Source of the DNA: Blattamonas nauphoetae
Lineage: Eukaryota; Preaxostyla; Oxymonadida
Assembly (NCBI GenBank): GCA_033064195.1
Contig: JARBJD010000108.1
Location: forward strand, 155,657 to 219,656
Reading direction: 5' to 3'
Length of the DNA: 64,000 nucleotides
The notes beneath the pieces were generated by a model. The model was not told the DNA's origin and searched no databases. It saw nothing but the letters and a program-made list of their open reading frames with translations. How positions within the stretch are numbered: position 1 is the stretch's first letter; every line of letters starts with the position of its first letter. This document shows, piece by piece, positions 11,254 to 22,500 of this stretch. Position numbers and translations under genes: made by a program.

Positions 11254-13586
11254 ATGATCCATCTTCTCTTTTTTACCTTTACGACATTCCGTGTCCTTGC
11301 CAGCTCATGTGGCTTCAAAAGTGATGATATTGTGACATATAAAGACGCAAAGGAATGCCTCGAATCGATTCCGGTCTGACTCCATCATTTTCATCACCTT
11401 CTAGCTCTCAAAAGAAATCTCGGAAAAATTCAGAACTATCAAATCACTTCAGGTGTATTTAACTAGTGACGCTTTCTATAGCTACTATCAAGGAGTCCCA
11501 GCTCCATATGGAGACAAATCGATTGATCTCTCTGAACAACTGAGCACACTGAATGCTCAGGAATTTACGAACACCAATGAGTTTTATTCTGCTATATCTG
11601 ACGTCGTACGAAAGGCAGGAAATCCAAACCTTCTCTTTACCAAACCTTGTGGTTGGAATTTTGCATTTGTCCTCCCACTTGGTATTAGTGCGGGTTTTGA
11701 CTCAACCACAAAGTCAATCAAACTTTTCTTCTCACAACTTCCCTCTGAATTTCAAAGAGTCACCACCGCGGCCTCAACTTCGTACGATTACACCAAACTC
11801 ATTGGATGCGAAATTACAGCTATCTCTGAGAACTTGAAAGACTCTGAACTTAAAATGAAACCTGTCGAGTATTTATCTCAATGGGCCAAAAATAATGTCT
11901 TCATATCTCGTGATGACGCAGTAAATTTCAACAGGGCCATTCAAAACGATTTCTCCATCCGTTTTCAAGAAACTGCCGGAATTCCACCACAGAATCGAAC
12001 AAAATTCAATTTTATCGATGATAAAGGCCGAGAGATGACAATAGATCTTCCCTGGATGAGTGTTGTTTTCGACGACATCAAAAAGGACTCTTTAGAAACT
12101 CTATGCCCTTTGACTGAAGCTAGTAACCAGAAAAATTCGCTTCTAAAACCACGGAAAACCCTCCGCCAGAGGATTACTAACGACGACACAGCATATGTCA
12201 CAGCAAAACTCATGTCGTATCAGGGCAAGAAAATTGGCTATCTGCGCATCAGAACGTTTGATGTGGAGGGAGCCTCCTTGCAACTCTTCGTGCAGCAGCT
12301 CATTGCTGCAATGAAGTCAATCAAGACGTTTTCCGCAACCTCGTTCATCTTGGACATGAGAGAGAACTTTGGAGGCAAGCCTGGTCTTTCGTTGTTCAGT
12401 CTTCGCTACATTTTCGGAAATCGCTATCCGATCTTCCCCGAAATGGGTATTTCTCTTCTTTTTTGAACTCTTTCCAGTCATGCCTAAATCAAACTTGCAC
12501 ACAGAACTCAACAAACACAACATCCTGACACAGACACCTCATTACGAGTACACGAAATCAACAAACATCACAAAATCATGGTACAAGAACACAGTGAAGA
12601 AGACAGTGAAAACAACATCTGGCCAGGATGTCTCATTCGACTACACAAAACGATACACAGTCTCTCAGTTTGCAGGTGAAGGAACGAAAAGTGATGTGGA
12701 GTTCTACAAACTGCTTGATTGTGATTCACCTATTTTGTTTGCACCCGAAGACACCCTCATTCTGACGGATGGGCTCTGTCTCGGTGCGTGCGCGTTGTTC
12801 ATCAAAAAGCTCGAAAATGCCAAATTGGGCCGAATAATCGCGCTCGGAAAGACAGACACTGACTCTTTCGCGATCGGCTCTGGTGTTGCTGGTCAAACAA
12901 TGTCCTCAACATACATCGAGCAGCTTCCGTCGACTTACCCAAATCTTACGTTCAACCTCCCGCTCCCCTTCCCTCGCAGCGACACGTCGGTGTCGTGGCC
13001 TTCAGAGGCAGTGTATTCATACGACTGGACTGCTCGAAAGAACGGAGCAAATGGAGCCGACTTCCTGGAATTCACAAATGAAGCTGCAGACATCCGTCTC
13101 AGCCACTTTCCATCGTTTGATGAGTTTTCGAAAACTTCAATCGAATCCACCATCAAGTCTCTTTCAAGGTACTTCGATGTCTGCTCTCCTTGGAACGTCA
13201 AAATCTCATCCAAATGCAAAAAGGGGAGTGAGAAGTCGGACCCAAAATACAAGCTTTCAAATGCTCTGTACGGATTCCCGTGTGACTCCACATCGTTCAC
13301 CTTCGACGAATCGAAGTGTGCGTTTGCTCAATGTAGTCCTGGATACTACTTATCGTCCAGAAACAAATGCGAGAGCATCCCTAAACTCTCTTCTTCTTTG
13401 TCGGCTGCTGAGATTTTAGTGCCAATCATCATTCTTCTTATTGTTGCTGTCCTAATTGTTGTGGCCTTCTTTGGATTCAGACGGTACCGTCAGAAACAGG
13501 CTCTCAAATTCGCAAAAATCAACGAGTATCAAGCAATTCAAGATGTGCCCGAAGACACCTCAGTCATGGATACTGATGATGAATAA
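11254..13586 (+). CDS. S41-peptidase-like type I membrane protein, possibly inactive
   Basis: Predicted 756-residue protein in three exons (11254-11373, 11405-12446, 12478-13586); both introns are 31 nt. It has a signal peptide (MIHLLFFTFTTFRVLAS), a large ectodomain and one C-terminal membrane span (ILVPIIILLIVAVLIVVAFF), then a 40-residue basic-to-acidic cytosolic tail. The ectodomain contains the S41 tail-specific/CPAF-like core: ATSFILDMRENFGGKPG corresponds to the LDLRxNxGG strand, and LILTDGLCLGACALF to the block that normally carries the nucleophile. In fungal and CPAF-like relatives that block reads like DGxCxSxC; here the serine position is glycine. Activity is therefore doubtful. 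A cysteine-rich stalk (CKKGSEKSD, then KCAFAQCSPGYY) precedes the membrane span. Likely a surface or lysosomal protein. Confidence 0.8.
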
Positions 13587-13711
13587 CTTTCGTCACACTC
13601 CTCTTTTTTCCAATGCATCCACCGAGTTTTGCCTTTTCTATTTTTATGAGAACTGGAGGAAATCAATATATCAGAAATGAAGAGGCTGTGAAATGAAAAA
13701 TAAAGGCTTTG

Positions 13712-16495
13712 TCAGCCAGGCTTTGTCTTGTCTTTGATTTGGAGGAGCATATTCCGTCTGTCCTCATTTGTCCATCGAGTGGATGTTGTCCCTTTCCTTC
13801 TCAAGGGCATCCGTTCAGTTTGCTTGGGTGCAGCGAGCGGTGCCGGTTCAGGAGGAAGATCTCCCCATCCACGGTCAGCTGTGATCCTCCACTGCGACTG
13901 ATCGAAATCGTGGCGAGGCTGAAAAGAATATTGTGAGGTTCCAAAATCGTCCTCTTCTCTCGACCTTTCTTGCGGGACGAAGGCACTCTGACGGGTGTCT
14001 CTCCAACTCGACGATGAGATATGTTCATTTTGGGAGGCTCTTTGTGTGTTCGAAGCAGGCGAATCTGTTCCACTGGGGGCAGCATGTGTGTGAGTATGTG
14101 TTTGAAGTGGTTCGTCGGTCGGTTGCGAGTGAACGTGATAGACCAACGTCATCCGCCCTGTTTCGTCAGTTTGAGGAGATCGTGTTGGAATGCGGGTGAT
14201 GTTCTGCTCAGATTCTGGGCCGTCTGCAAAATCGTAGTCGATGGAAGACTCGTCTTCGCTCTGATTGCTTTTGTTGTCTTGTTCTTCTTCGTCATTCACC
14301 GATATTTGCTGTGACTCTAATCTGCGGTTGGCCTCGGATTCCTTTTGGAACTTGACTTGTGCCATGAAGGCGTTGATCTTTTCGTTTCGTTCCTGTTCCT
14401 TCCTTTTCCTCTCTTGTTCTTGCCTCTCTTTCTCTTCAGCCTCGTTCGAGATTGATTGAGTCGTGTGTTGACTCAATGTTCCGTTTCTGGTTTGGATCAT
14501 CGCAACCTCTTCATTGTTAATCTGGGTCAGAACATCATCCGTCTGCCGTTCATGATCCAAAAAGTCGCGTGTCCTCTCCTCTTCTCGTTGTCGGAAGGCC
14601 TCTCTTCGCTCCAAGTCTTGCCGATACACCCCTCTCCGCCATTCCTTTCTCTGTTCTGCTTTCACGTCTGAGCGGCGTCGTGTTTCTTCCCGTTCGCGAA
14701 GCTCTCGTTCTTTTTCTTCATCGTCCTCCATATCATCACGAAATGCCTTCTCTCGAAGCATTGTTTCGTTCATTTCGATCAGTTGTTGTCGCTTGCGCTG
14801 TCTCGTCTCTTCTTCAACTCGACGGAGTCTTTCCGTGCGGGCTTGAGCTTCTGCTTCTTGTTGATATTGCTCGTGTCGCCGGATGTCTTCCTCCTCCCGA
14901 CGTCTGCGTTGTCTCGTTTCCTCCTTTTCCTGTCGTTCTCTCCGCTTTTCATCACGCTGTCGTCGATACTCCTCTTCTCGCTTTTGTTCGGCATCTCTCC
15001 GCTCTTCCTCTTCTCGCCGACGCTCTCTTGTTCGAGCTGCCTGGTCAAGATCATACTGTCGATTGCGTTCCTCTCTTCTATTTCGTTCGTCCTCCTCCTC
15101 CTTTCGAATGCGCTCCAGCTCCATCAATCTCCTCTGTTCTCGCCTTTCAGCTTCTTCTTTTCTGGATTGCCTTGCTTCATCCTGAAGAGTTTGTTCTGCT
15201 TTCCAGCGACTATGCCGTTCCTCTTCCATCTGCCTTCGATGTTCATTTTCTCGGATGGCTCGTTCTTCAAGTTGACGACGACGTTGAGTTTCGTCGAGGT
15301 CTCTTTGTTGTTGTCGTTCTCGCTCAATGGTTCGCTGGAATTCAAGTTCATTTTGTCGACGCGTCGATGCTTCCTTCTGTCGTGTCAATCTGAGCTGTTC
15401 TCTCGCGTCAAGTTCTTCCTCCCGAATCGAATGCTCTGCTTCCATCCGCTGCTGTCGAGCATGATCACGGCGCTGTTGTGCTTCGAGGTGCTTTTCGTAA
15501 TAAAGAGCAGAGTTGGACTGAGTCGAATCTGTCGGTTGGTATTCGTGAGAGATGGGCTCAGGTTGCGCAGCCTCGAATGCGAGTGGTCGGTCAACATCAT
15601 CGACCCCCCAATGGCCATTCCTCAGGCTCCGATCAATCGCTGTCATCTCGTCATCGGTGTCCAAGGGAGATTGGGGAGGGGACATGTGTTCGACGGGGGC
15701 AGCGGGGAATTTGGTGGTGGACGAAGTTGTTGACTTGACTTCAGATGGGAAGGCCTCGACGAACGCTGAACTTCGGAGAGGAGCATGTCGATCATTTCTG
15801 TTGTGAAGAGATTCGAGCTGATTTTGTGTTTTTCGAAGTTCGTTTTCGAGGGTCTGCCTGGTTTTGTCATTTTCACTTCGAAAGTCAGAGAGGATGCGAA
15901 GAAGCATCAAATCAGAACTGTTTGATGATTGACGTTCTTGTTGAAGTCGAATAGTTTCGAGAATTTGCGAATTTATGCGTTCCATCTCCCTCATGTGCTC
16001 TGCTTCAATTCGCCGATTTCTTTCTTCGATCCGTTTGTTTTCATTTTCCCATTCTTGCTGCATTCTTTCTTCTCGGGATTTTTGTGCAATTCTATCCTTT
16101 TCTCGTTTCTCCTTTTCTTTTTTCCGGCGTTGTTCTTTCTCTTTTCTTTTCTGTTCTTGGATGGACAGATATCGTTCTCGTGATTGGATTTCATTCTGCT
16201 GCTGTTGCTGTATAAGTTGAATTCTTTGCTGTAATGCTGTTTGCATCTCTGTTGTACCTTCACGAAAATCTCGAAGTTCTCTTTCGATAGCATCGAGCTG
16301 TCGATCGCTTCTAGACTTTTTCCGATGATGAGTTTGATAATCCGAGGAATACGATGTGTTATGATTGTTTTTGTATGGAGAGGGATTAATTGTCCTTAGT
16401 TGTTGTTGAAATAACTGATTCTGTCTTTGGATGGAATTTAATTCTTCTTCTAGTTGATTGATTTTAATGTCTGTGTCTGAATCAGAATTATCCAT
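13712..16495 (-). CDS. Large charged coiled-coil protein (trichohyalin/trichoplein-like)
   Basis: Single-exon gene for about 927 residues, dominated by Glu, Arg, Lys and Gln. The N-terminus (MDNSDSDTDIKINQLEEEL) begins a heptad-rich stretch. A long single-helix or coiled-coil block, about residues 320-690, consists of runs such as EEERRDAEQKREEEYRRQ. The C-terminal 200 residues are Ser/Thr/Pro-rich and end STRWTNEDRRNMLLQIKDKTKPG. The ATG at 16495 is the first true ATG in frame. Such proteins are usually cytoskeletal or basal-body components, but no specific family can be named from sequence bias alone. It is divergent from the TPR gene with 91 bp between start codons, so a shared promoter is likely. 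It is convergent with the S41-like gene. Confidence 0.8.
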   Translation of the reverse strand: MDNSDSDTDIKINQLEEELNSIQRQNQLFQQQLRTINPSPYKNNHNTSYSSDYQTHHRKKSRSDRQLDAIERELRDFREGTTEMQTALQQRIQLIQQQQQNEIQSRERYLSIQEQKRKEKEQRRKKEKEKREKDRIAQKSREERMQQEWENENKRIEERNRRIEAEHMREMERINSQILETIRLQQERQSSNSSDLMLLRILSDFRSENDKTRQTLENELRKTQNQLESLHNRNDRHAPLRSSAFVEAFPSEVKSTTSSTTKFPAAPVEHMSPPQSPLDTDDEMTAIDRSLRNGHWGVDDVDRPLAFEAAQPEPISHEYQPTDSTQSNSALYYEKHLEAQQRRDHARQQRMEAEHSIREEELDAREQLRLTRQKEASTRRQNELEFQRTIERERQQQRDLDETQRRRQLEERAIRENEHRRQMEEERHSRWKAEQTLQDEARQSRKEEAERREQRRLMELERIRKEEEDERNRREERNRQYDLDQAARTRERRREEEERRDAEQKREEEYRRQRDEKRRERQEKEETRQRRRREEEDIRRHEQYQQEAEAQARTERLRRVEEETRQRKRQQLIEMNETMLREKAFRDDMEDDEEKERELREREETRRRSDVKAEQRKEWRRGVYRQDLERREAFRQREEERTRDFLDHERQTDDVLTQINNEEVAMIQTRNGTLSQHTTQSISNEAEEKERQEQERKRKEQERNEKINAFMAQVKFQKESEANRRLESQQISVNDEEEQDNKSNQSEDESSIDYDFADGPESEQNITRIPTRSPQTDETGRMTLVYHVHSQPTDEPLQTHTHTHAAPSGTDSPASNTQRASQNEHISSSSWRDTRQSAFVPQERSREEDDFGTSQYSFQPRHDFDQSQWRITADRGWGDLPPEPAPLAAPKQTERMPLRRKGTTSTRWTNEDRRNMLLQIKDKTKPG

Positions 16496-16586
16496 CTCCC
16501 TGTTCTCCAACAACAATCAGGATGAATGAATCCGATTGATATTCACCGTGATAATTCGGACTGACCATAACCGTTCGCATAACTTC

Positions 16587-17343
16587 ATGAGTTCATCCAG
16601 TATTCCTATCAATGATCTGCAAACGGTACATATTTCTGATTTTGTCCATTTTTGTAGTGTGTAAGTTATCTGTCTCAACGTAAATATCAAGAAGCCCTGG
16701 AATTGTCTGAAAAACGTTTGTGAAGCTTTCTAACAATGCCGTCACTTCTTTTTTCTAAACACTGTGTATTACCCCTCCTTTGATCGTATAGTATTGGCAA
16801 TCGACCCACACCACAAGACACTCCAGAACATCAGGACAGAACTTCTAAAACACATAGAAGAAGATAGTATCCAGTTTTCTTTCCTACAATATTCATTTTC
16901 TCTCATAATTTTATCTCCTCTTGCCAGAAGAAAAAGTCGAAAGTGAATCGGAGGAAGAAAGCGAGTCTCAAAATGAAGAAACTGCGCCACATTCCGAACA
17001 AGAAGCATTAAACTCCCAAACAGACGCTTCATTGGATGAACTTTCTCAGGAAGAACAGATGGACGACAATTCACAGGGAGACTACAACGAAATTCCACAG
17101 ACACGCCATCCAATTGTACAGAAACTCGTTGATGATAATCTAGACTCTGTCTCGCCTCAAAATGATGGAACCCTTTCTAACGATCTCAAAGAAAAGCTCA
17201 ATTCCATTCTCCTGAATGACATTGCCTCAATTCGTGCATTTTTAGATGACGCTTCAAAAGCAGAAGAATCGACAAGCATGGAAAAGGCAAATGCACTCCG
17301 AAATATCCAATCTGAGCTCGGGAAGGTCACCCCACCAAAGTGA
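16587..17343 (+). CDS. Small TPR-like protein with acidic tail
   Basis: Short protein in four exons. Spliced, the N-terminal part reads MSSSIPINDLQT, then CVSYLSQRKYQEALELSEK, then LLAIDPHHKTLQNIRTEL. This is one good TPR-type helix pair (Y-x-x-A-x-E and a DP turn). Exon borders fall near 16626/16658, 16716/16792 and 16862/16928. The rest is strongly acidic (ESESEEESESQNEETAP) with a helical end (LNSILLNDIASIRAFLDDASKAEE). TPR pairs of this type mediate protein contacts in chaperone or assembly factors. The partner is not evident. Exon joins rest on reading phase and the TPR pattern, so the 5' half is less certain than the last exon. Confidence 0.65.
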
Positions 17344-17430
17344 TGGATTATAGTTTGCATAGTCTTCATTTCTCTTTGTTTACATGCATTTCACATGATG
17401 ATGGAGGAAATTTGTTGTCAATGAAATGAA

Positions 17431-19383
17431 TTAATCATCCTCATTTTGTTGCATCGCCTGTTTCCTCTGTTTTTTCTCTTGGTTCTTTTGCTTCCAAGAT
17501 TTCTTCTGTGGTTGATTGCCCATTCCTGGGATGGTTCGTCCTCCAACTCCTGTTTGTGACGGTGGGCCAGAGGCAGACTGGTGTGATGCAGAGCTTCCTC
17601 CGCCACCACCTCCACTGCTCATCATGGACCGAAAAGCATCCGCAGCGGCGGAAGAGATCCCAGGCGAGCGATACGCCCCTTTCTTCGGAGCGGCCGACGG
17701 GGTGTCTTTGCTGGCGACGTTGAGCCGGAAGCCCGTTGGTGGACGGATGGACTGCTGCTGTTCGGCGGTGATGGGGGGTCCCACGGCAAGTTGATTGCGG
17801 GTTGGGCGGAAGATGAAGTCATAAAGACAGTCTGTGTCCATTTTGAGGATGGTTTCTCCAGTCATTGAAAACACAATAAAATGGTTGTCAACTCTCAGCC
17901 GAGGGGTGCACACGGCAGACACGATGAAGATTTCTGGTTCTCCGTTGTCCTTCTTTCGGGCAGCACTCCAACGAAGATCGGAGCCCCAAGGATTGCAGAT
18001 CTTCCCAACAAGAACGGGCTTGCTTCCTTGATCTTTCTGGTTGAGGCCTTTGAGATCAAATATCATCATGTCACCACTTCCCAAGTTTCCGAAGGCACCA
18101 ACAAGGCAGTAACGGCCAAGAGAGGGATGGAAGGAGATTGTGTTGACAGGCGCAGTACACATGTCGCAGAGCCACTTCCCGCGCTGAGAGAAGACTGAGA
18201 CAGTGGCGGGCATCTGACCGTGGATGACAACAAGCTCTCCTCCTCCACGTTCAGACGGGGCTGGTTTGTCTTCTTCTCCAACCCAGTGGAAGTTTCCTTC
18301 GTATCCAAGGGTGGGATTGAAGGAGGCAGCGTGGATCATGCTGCTGATTTCTTTGTCACCAGACTTCAGAACGATAACCTGAGCAGAAGTTACGTCGATG
18401 AAGACACAGCCCGCACTGCCATAATAACTCTTGTTTTGGCGATCGTTGTCGGTTCGTGCGATGCACATGCATGAACGTGAGCATGGTGACCATTCGATTT
18501 CAGCTGAATTGGCGTCAAAGAAGAGATTCTTTGAAACAATTGCTTTGGGGATTCCTTTTCCGCTTCCCTTGGCGTGATCGACAAGGGAAGAATAAGCATA
18601 TATTGAAAAGAATGCGGGGTTATTTCTTGTTCCAGAAACAAAGAGAGCAAAGGGTGGAACATCCAGTGGGTTCACGACACGTGATCGTTCAGTTGCTGGA
18701 CTATGTCCAATTTTAAAACAAGAAAGATGGTCAATATTGAGTCTGTAAGTTGATCGGACCGTCAGTGGATCGGATGTTCCTTTGGATTCTCCTTCGCCTG
18801 ATGGAGTTGGTTCATCCGCGTTTGCTGCTTGAGTCGCTTGGGCTGCAAGGGCTGCTTCGACCGCGGGCATTTCGAATATGTCAAGTGATGAACGGCTTCG
18901 CATCATGGCAAAGATTGATTCGTTTTGGACCCATTGAACGACAGGACCTGTTTGTTCACTGACACAGAAACGACAGAATAATTGCTTTGTTTCCAGGTCC
19001 CATATCTCTAAGTTGGGTGTCGTTCGCTCGCGATTCGGAATAGAATAATAAACTGAAAGAAACGAGCTCTGTGGGGAAAACGCAATATGATTGCAGTGCG
19101 GACTTGTTGACTAAAGAAATGGCGTGAAAAGGAGACAGATATGGTAGAATTGATAAAAGAAGAAAAAAACCTGAGCGACTACAGCACTCGAATCATATTC
19201 GATGACAGTGAAACCAATGTACCCTTTTCCGACGGCGGCCAAGTATTTTCCATTGTTGGAGAACAATAGCGGACCTTCCAGTGTGAGTGCATCGTCAGCT
19301 TCTCCAATGGAAAAGTTTGGAAGGAAAGATCCCTTTGAGACTCCTCGTTTTGACCTAAGAAGAAAATCTTGGCCTGCCGTCAT
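17431..19383 (-). CDS. EIF2A: Eukaryotic translation initiation factor 2A
   Basis: Predicted 630-residue WD-like beta-propeller protein in two exons (19383-19171 and 19110-17431; intron 60 nt). eIF2A binds Met-tRNAi and the 40S subunit in GTP-independent initiation and under stress. Diagnostic stretches are the propeller core FHPSLGRYCLVGAFGNL and SGDMMIFDLKG, then NPWGSDLRWSA and SAVCTPRLRVDNHF, which match the family closely. C-terminal to the propeller is a Gly/Ser/Pro-rich linker (SSGGGGGGSS) and a basic tail (KKSWKQKNQEKKQRKQ), also normal for eIF2A. Its length is a little above the human protein (585 residues). Start: the first ATG of the exon (MTAGQDFLL) gives the expected short N-terminal strand. 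It is convergent with the TPR gene. Confidence 0.93.
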
Positions 19384-19588
19384 TGAGATCGAAACCACTA
19401 TCGCAACATCTTCAGCTCGTTGGGTCTTTTCACTTCATTTGAAACAACTATTTCTCATTGTATCGTGAATATTGATATCTACGTAACATAAAATTGCGTT
19501 TTGATTTATCATTCATGAGATCGTTCTCATTAAACGAAACGGTTCTTTCTCACGTCCATCAATTTTACTTTGGAAGATCTTGTGATAA

Positions 19589-22500
19589 ATGTCAAAATTT
19601 CGTATTCGTGAACTTATTCGTTCCGCACGAGATCTTGCACTAAACTCCCAACCGGATTTCGGTCTGTTTCATCTATCTCATGATTGTTACCATTCAAACC
19701 AAATTGTGAATAGGTAATCAACTACAACTTAATGAAGTTGAGACACTCGTCTTTACCAAGCAGAGACAAATCCTTCAAATCGAAGAGCTATGCTTTGATG
19801 TTTACCAAAAGATCGTCACAACAAAACCAGTTCAAGACGAAACTATCATCGCTAAAATTGAGGCAAACAGAAAGCAACTATTTACGATGGTAAATCCACT
19901 TGGTCAATGGGAACAAGTATGTCTCCCTTTCTTTCATTCATCAATCTAGAAATACTCGACCCTTCTTTTCCTCGTCCGGAGCTATCCTCAATTGTTGCTC
20001 AAAATGGGAAGAGAAATACCACACGAACAGTTGGAATCGTTCATCCAAAACCATATTTTCCCCCTTTTCAAGCATGAGAGTAGCCTCATCGAAAGAGAAT
20101 TGCTTATCAGACTCATCAATGTATGATAAAATGCCCCAGTTCTCATATTCATTTAAGACTGCAATTTTTGATGAAATGTCTGTTTCACGTGATGCGAGGT
20201 ATTTTCTTCGAGCCAATACTTTCGCCTCAAAACTTCTGACAGCATATTCGAAGTATGTTTTGATTGATCTCAAAACATCTTTCATTCCTTGTCCCTATTT
20301 TTTTAGAACTGATGAATGTGTTCAATATCTTCATGATGTTGTTGGTCCCGTGATCAACGCCATCCTAGCCAGTTCAACTCTAGATCTCGAAATGGATCCT
20401 CTCAATGTTGCTCGAGCACTTCGTTTACCAAATAGTCTCGAAGTTGAGGATGCAATATGTCAGAAAGAGGTTTCTGTCATAATTCTCCTCCACAAAGCCG
20501 ATCTCCAACAAGCTGTGTCGATTTTGCTCGATCAAATCAACACTTTCACCACAAAAATTCCATACGGTTTACGCCAGATCTGTGCAGCGATGTTACAGTC
20601 CTCGCCTTGCTCAACAATGACTGTTGATGAGCGCCATTCACTTGTCTCATCAATCTTCTTTCTTCGATTTGTCTCTGCTTCAATTTTTACCCCGGAAGCA
20701 TATTCTGTTCTTGATCCGAAAATGATTGATTGGTTTCGCTCTCAACCTACTTCAACCAACCCATTCACTTATTTGGATGTTTGCCCTCAATTTCCTCTCC
20801 CTGGCAAATTATCGCCGCCTGTTGTGGCTGCATCAATCAACAACCGGTCCCGACGCAACCTCACTCTTATTGCCAAGATCATTCAGACTGCAGTGAATTT
20901 TTGCAGTTTCGAAGAGAAGGAAAAATACCTAAAGCCCCTCTCGTATCCTTTCGTCCTCGACACACGCCACATCATCCTTCACCGTTTCTGCGACGAGCTC
21001 TGCAATGTGGACACAGCGTACGAGTATGTTCCGGCAGAGTTTCCACTCTCCACATATCCGCAGTACTCAAACCCATCATCCCCAACCTGTCCGTCTGTCC
21101 CACCTGGGATTCACATCACCATCCCCACTGCTAACTTAATCATGTTTCATCGCTTGCTCACATTTCAACAGGGCTCGTTCCCTTCGAAGTCACCAGCCGA
21201 ACTCGTCCTTCAGTCACTCGGAATGAAAGTGCCCGAGGAATCCGACTTTCCTGTTAACAGCGTTCAATTCTTTGTGGAGTACTCGATCCAGGAAGAACGA
21301 CTCCGCTCTCCAACACTCCACCCGCTCTCTCTCCATCAACTTCATGTGCGTCATCCCATCCACGACTTCCTCCATGCTATCCAACATCGTTCCTTCGCAA
21401 CAAAAGCATCTGAAGGTACAATCAATCCAATCGCTACCATCCCCCAAATCAGTGCTCTCGACGAGTGTCTTCAAGTCATCCAAACCGCCCAGTTTGAGCA
21501 GATGGAGCTCCTTGATTGGGACGGGCAAAGCCGGAAGAACTCGGGACTGAGGGCCATCAAATTCCCCATCACTCCTGCGCAGATGGACTACCTTGAATCA
21601 TCGCTCTCCCCTCTCTTCATCTATTCTGATCAGTGCACGTGTGGGATCAAGCCCTGTGCTGACCCTCACTTGTTTTCAATCCCATCTACCTCGTATTCAA
21701 CGGCACTTCCCCATAGCTATTCTCCCTCCGTTCCGATTACCAAACCAAGCGAGATCCACTGTAGTCTCCGAAAGAAGATGGAGCGCATCTTCTTGAGGTC
21801 ATTTCCACAACTTCAGTTTCCGTTCACCCGAACGGAGTCACGCCGAAGCCTCACCGCTCTCCCCAAACGACATCGGACACCAACACCACCGCCCATGTTT
21901 CATGAACAGCCGCCACCGTTCCCTTCACCACCTGCTCTTCCGTCTGAATCGAACTACCAGCTGAAGTTGCCGTCTGTTCAGCACTTTTCTGCTCTTCCTC
22001 TTCGAAGCACTGACCTGAAAGGATTGTTTCTCCCAAAGCCGGTCCTCGACACCAGCTTGTACATCGAGGAACCTCCAGTTCCGATGACAGAAAGCTGTTT
22101 CACTCGACGTCCGGCATTGTTCAGCCAAGAATGGAGTGAAGCTTTCGCCCGAAAGGAGCAGATCAGCCAGAACGGAAAGGAATCGTTAACATTTTCGCTT
22201 CGGATGGCATACGAACTGTTTGTCAAAAACGAAACGTCCCTCGAGAACGTGCATGAAGCAGGATTCATCTTCCTAACACCTGAAGAGATGGAGCAGAGAC
22301 AACTTCTGTGGAACGAGTATGAAGAAAACAGGAAGAAGACATTTGAAACTGGAAAACGGAGACAGAACATCCGCATCAAGCAAGAAGCAAAACGGAGGCA
22401 GGATCTCATCGATGAAGAAAAGAAGGAAGCTGAGAAGGACAAAAAGAAGAAGAAGGGAAAAATCGAAAAGCCCAAACCAAAACACCGTTTTCGCCCAATC

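Noticed and set aside
14569-15733. Long plus-strand frames opposite the coiled-coil gene
   Set aside because: They are antisense shadows of a low-complexity Glu/Arg-rich gene. They read as Leu/Phe/Ser-rich strings without family resemblance.
19900-20300. Plus-strand open frame reading through 19900-20306 (FHQSRNTRPFF...) as the N-terminus of the RasGAP gene
   Set aside because: Another frame of the same DNA, joined by four short introns, gives a proper RasGAP N-terminus including the arginine finger. The long frame is a chance read-through of introns.
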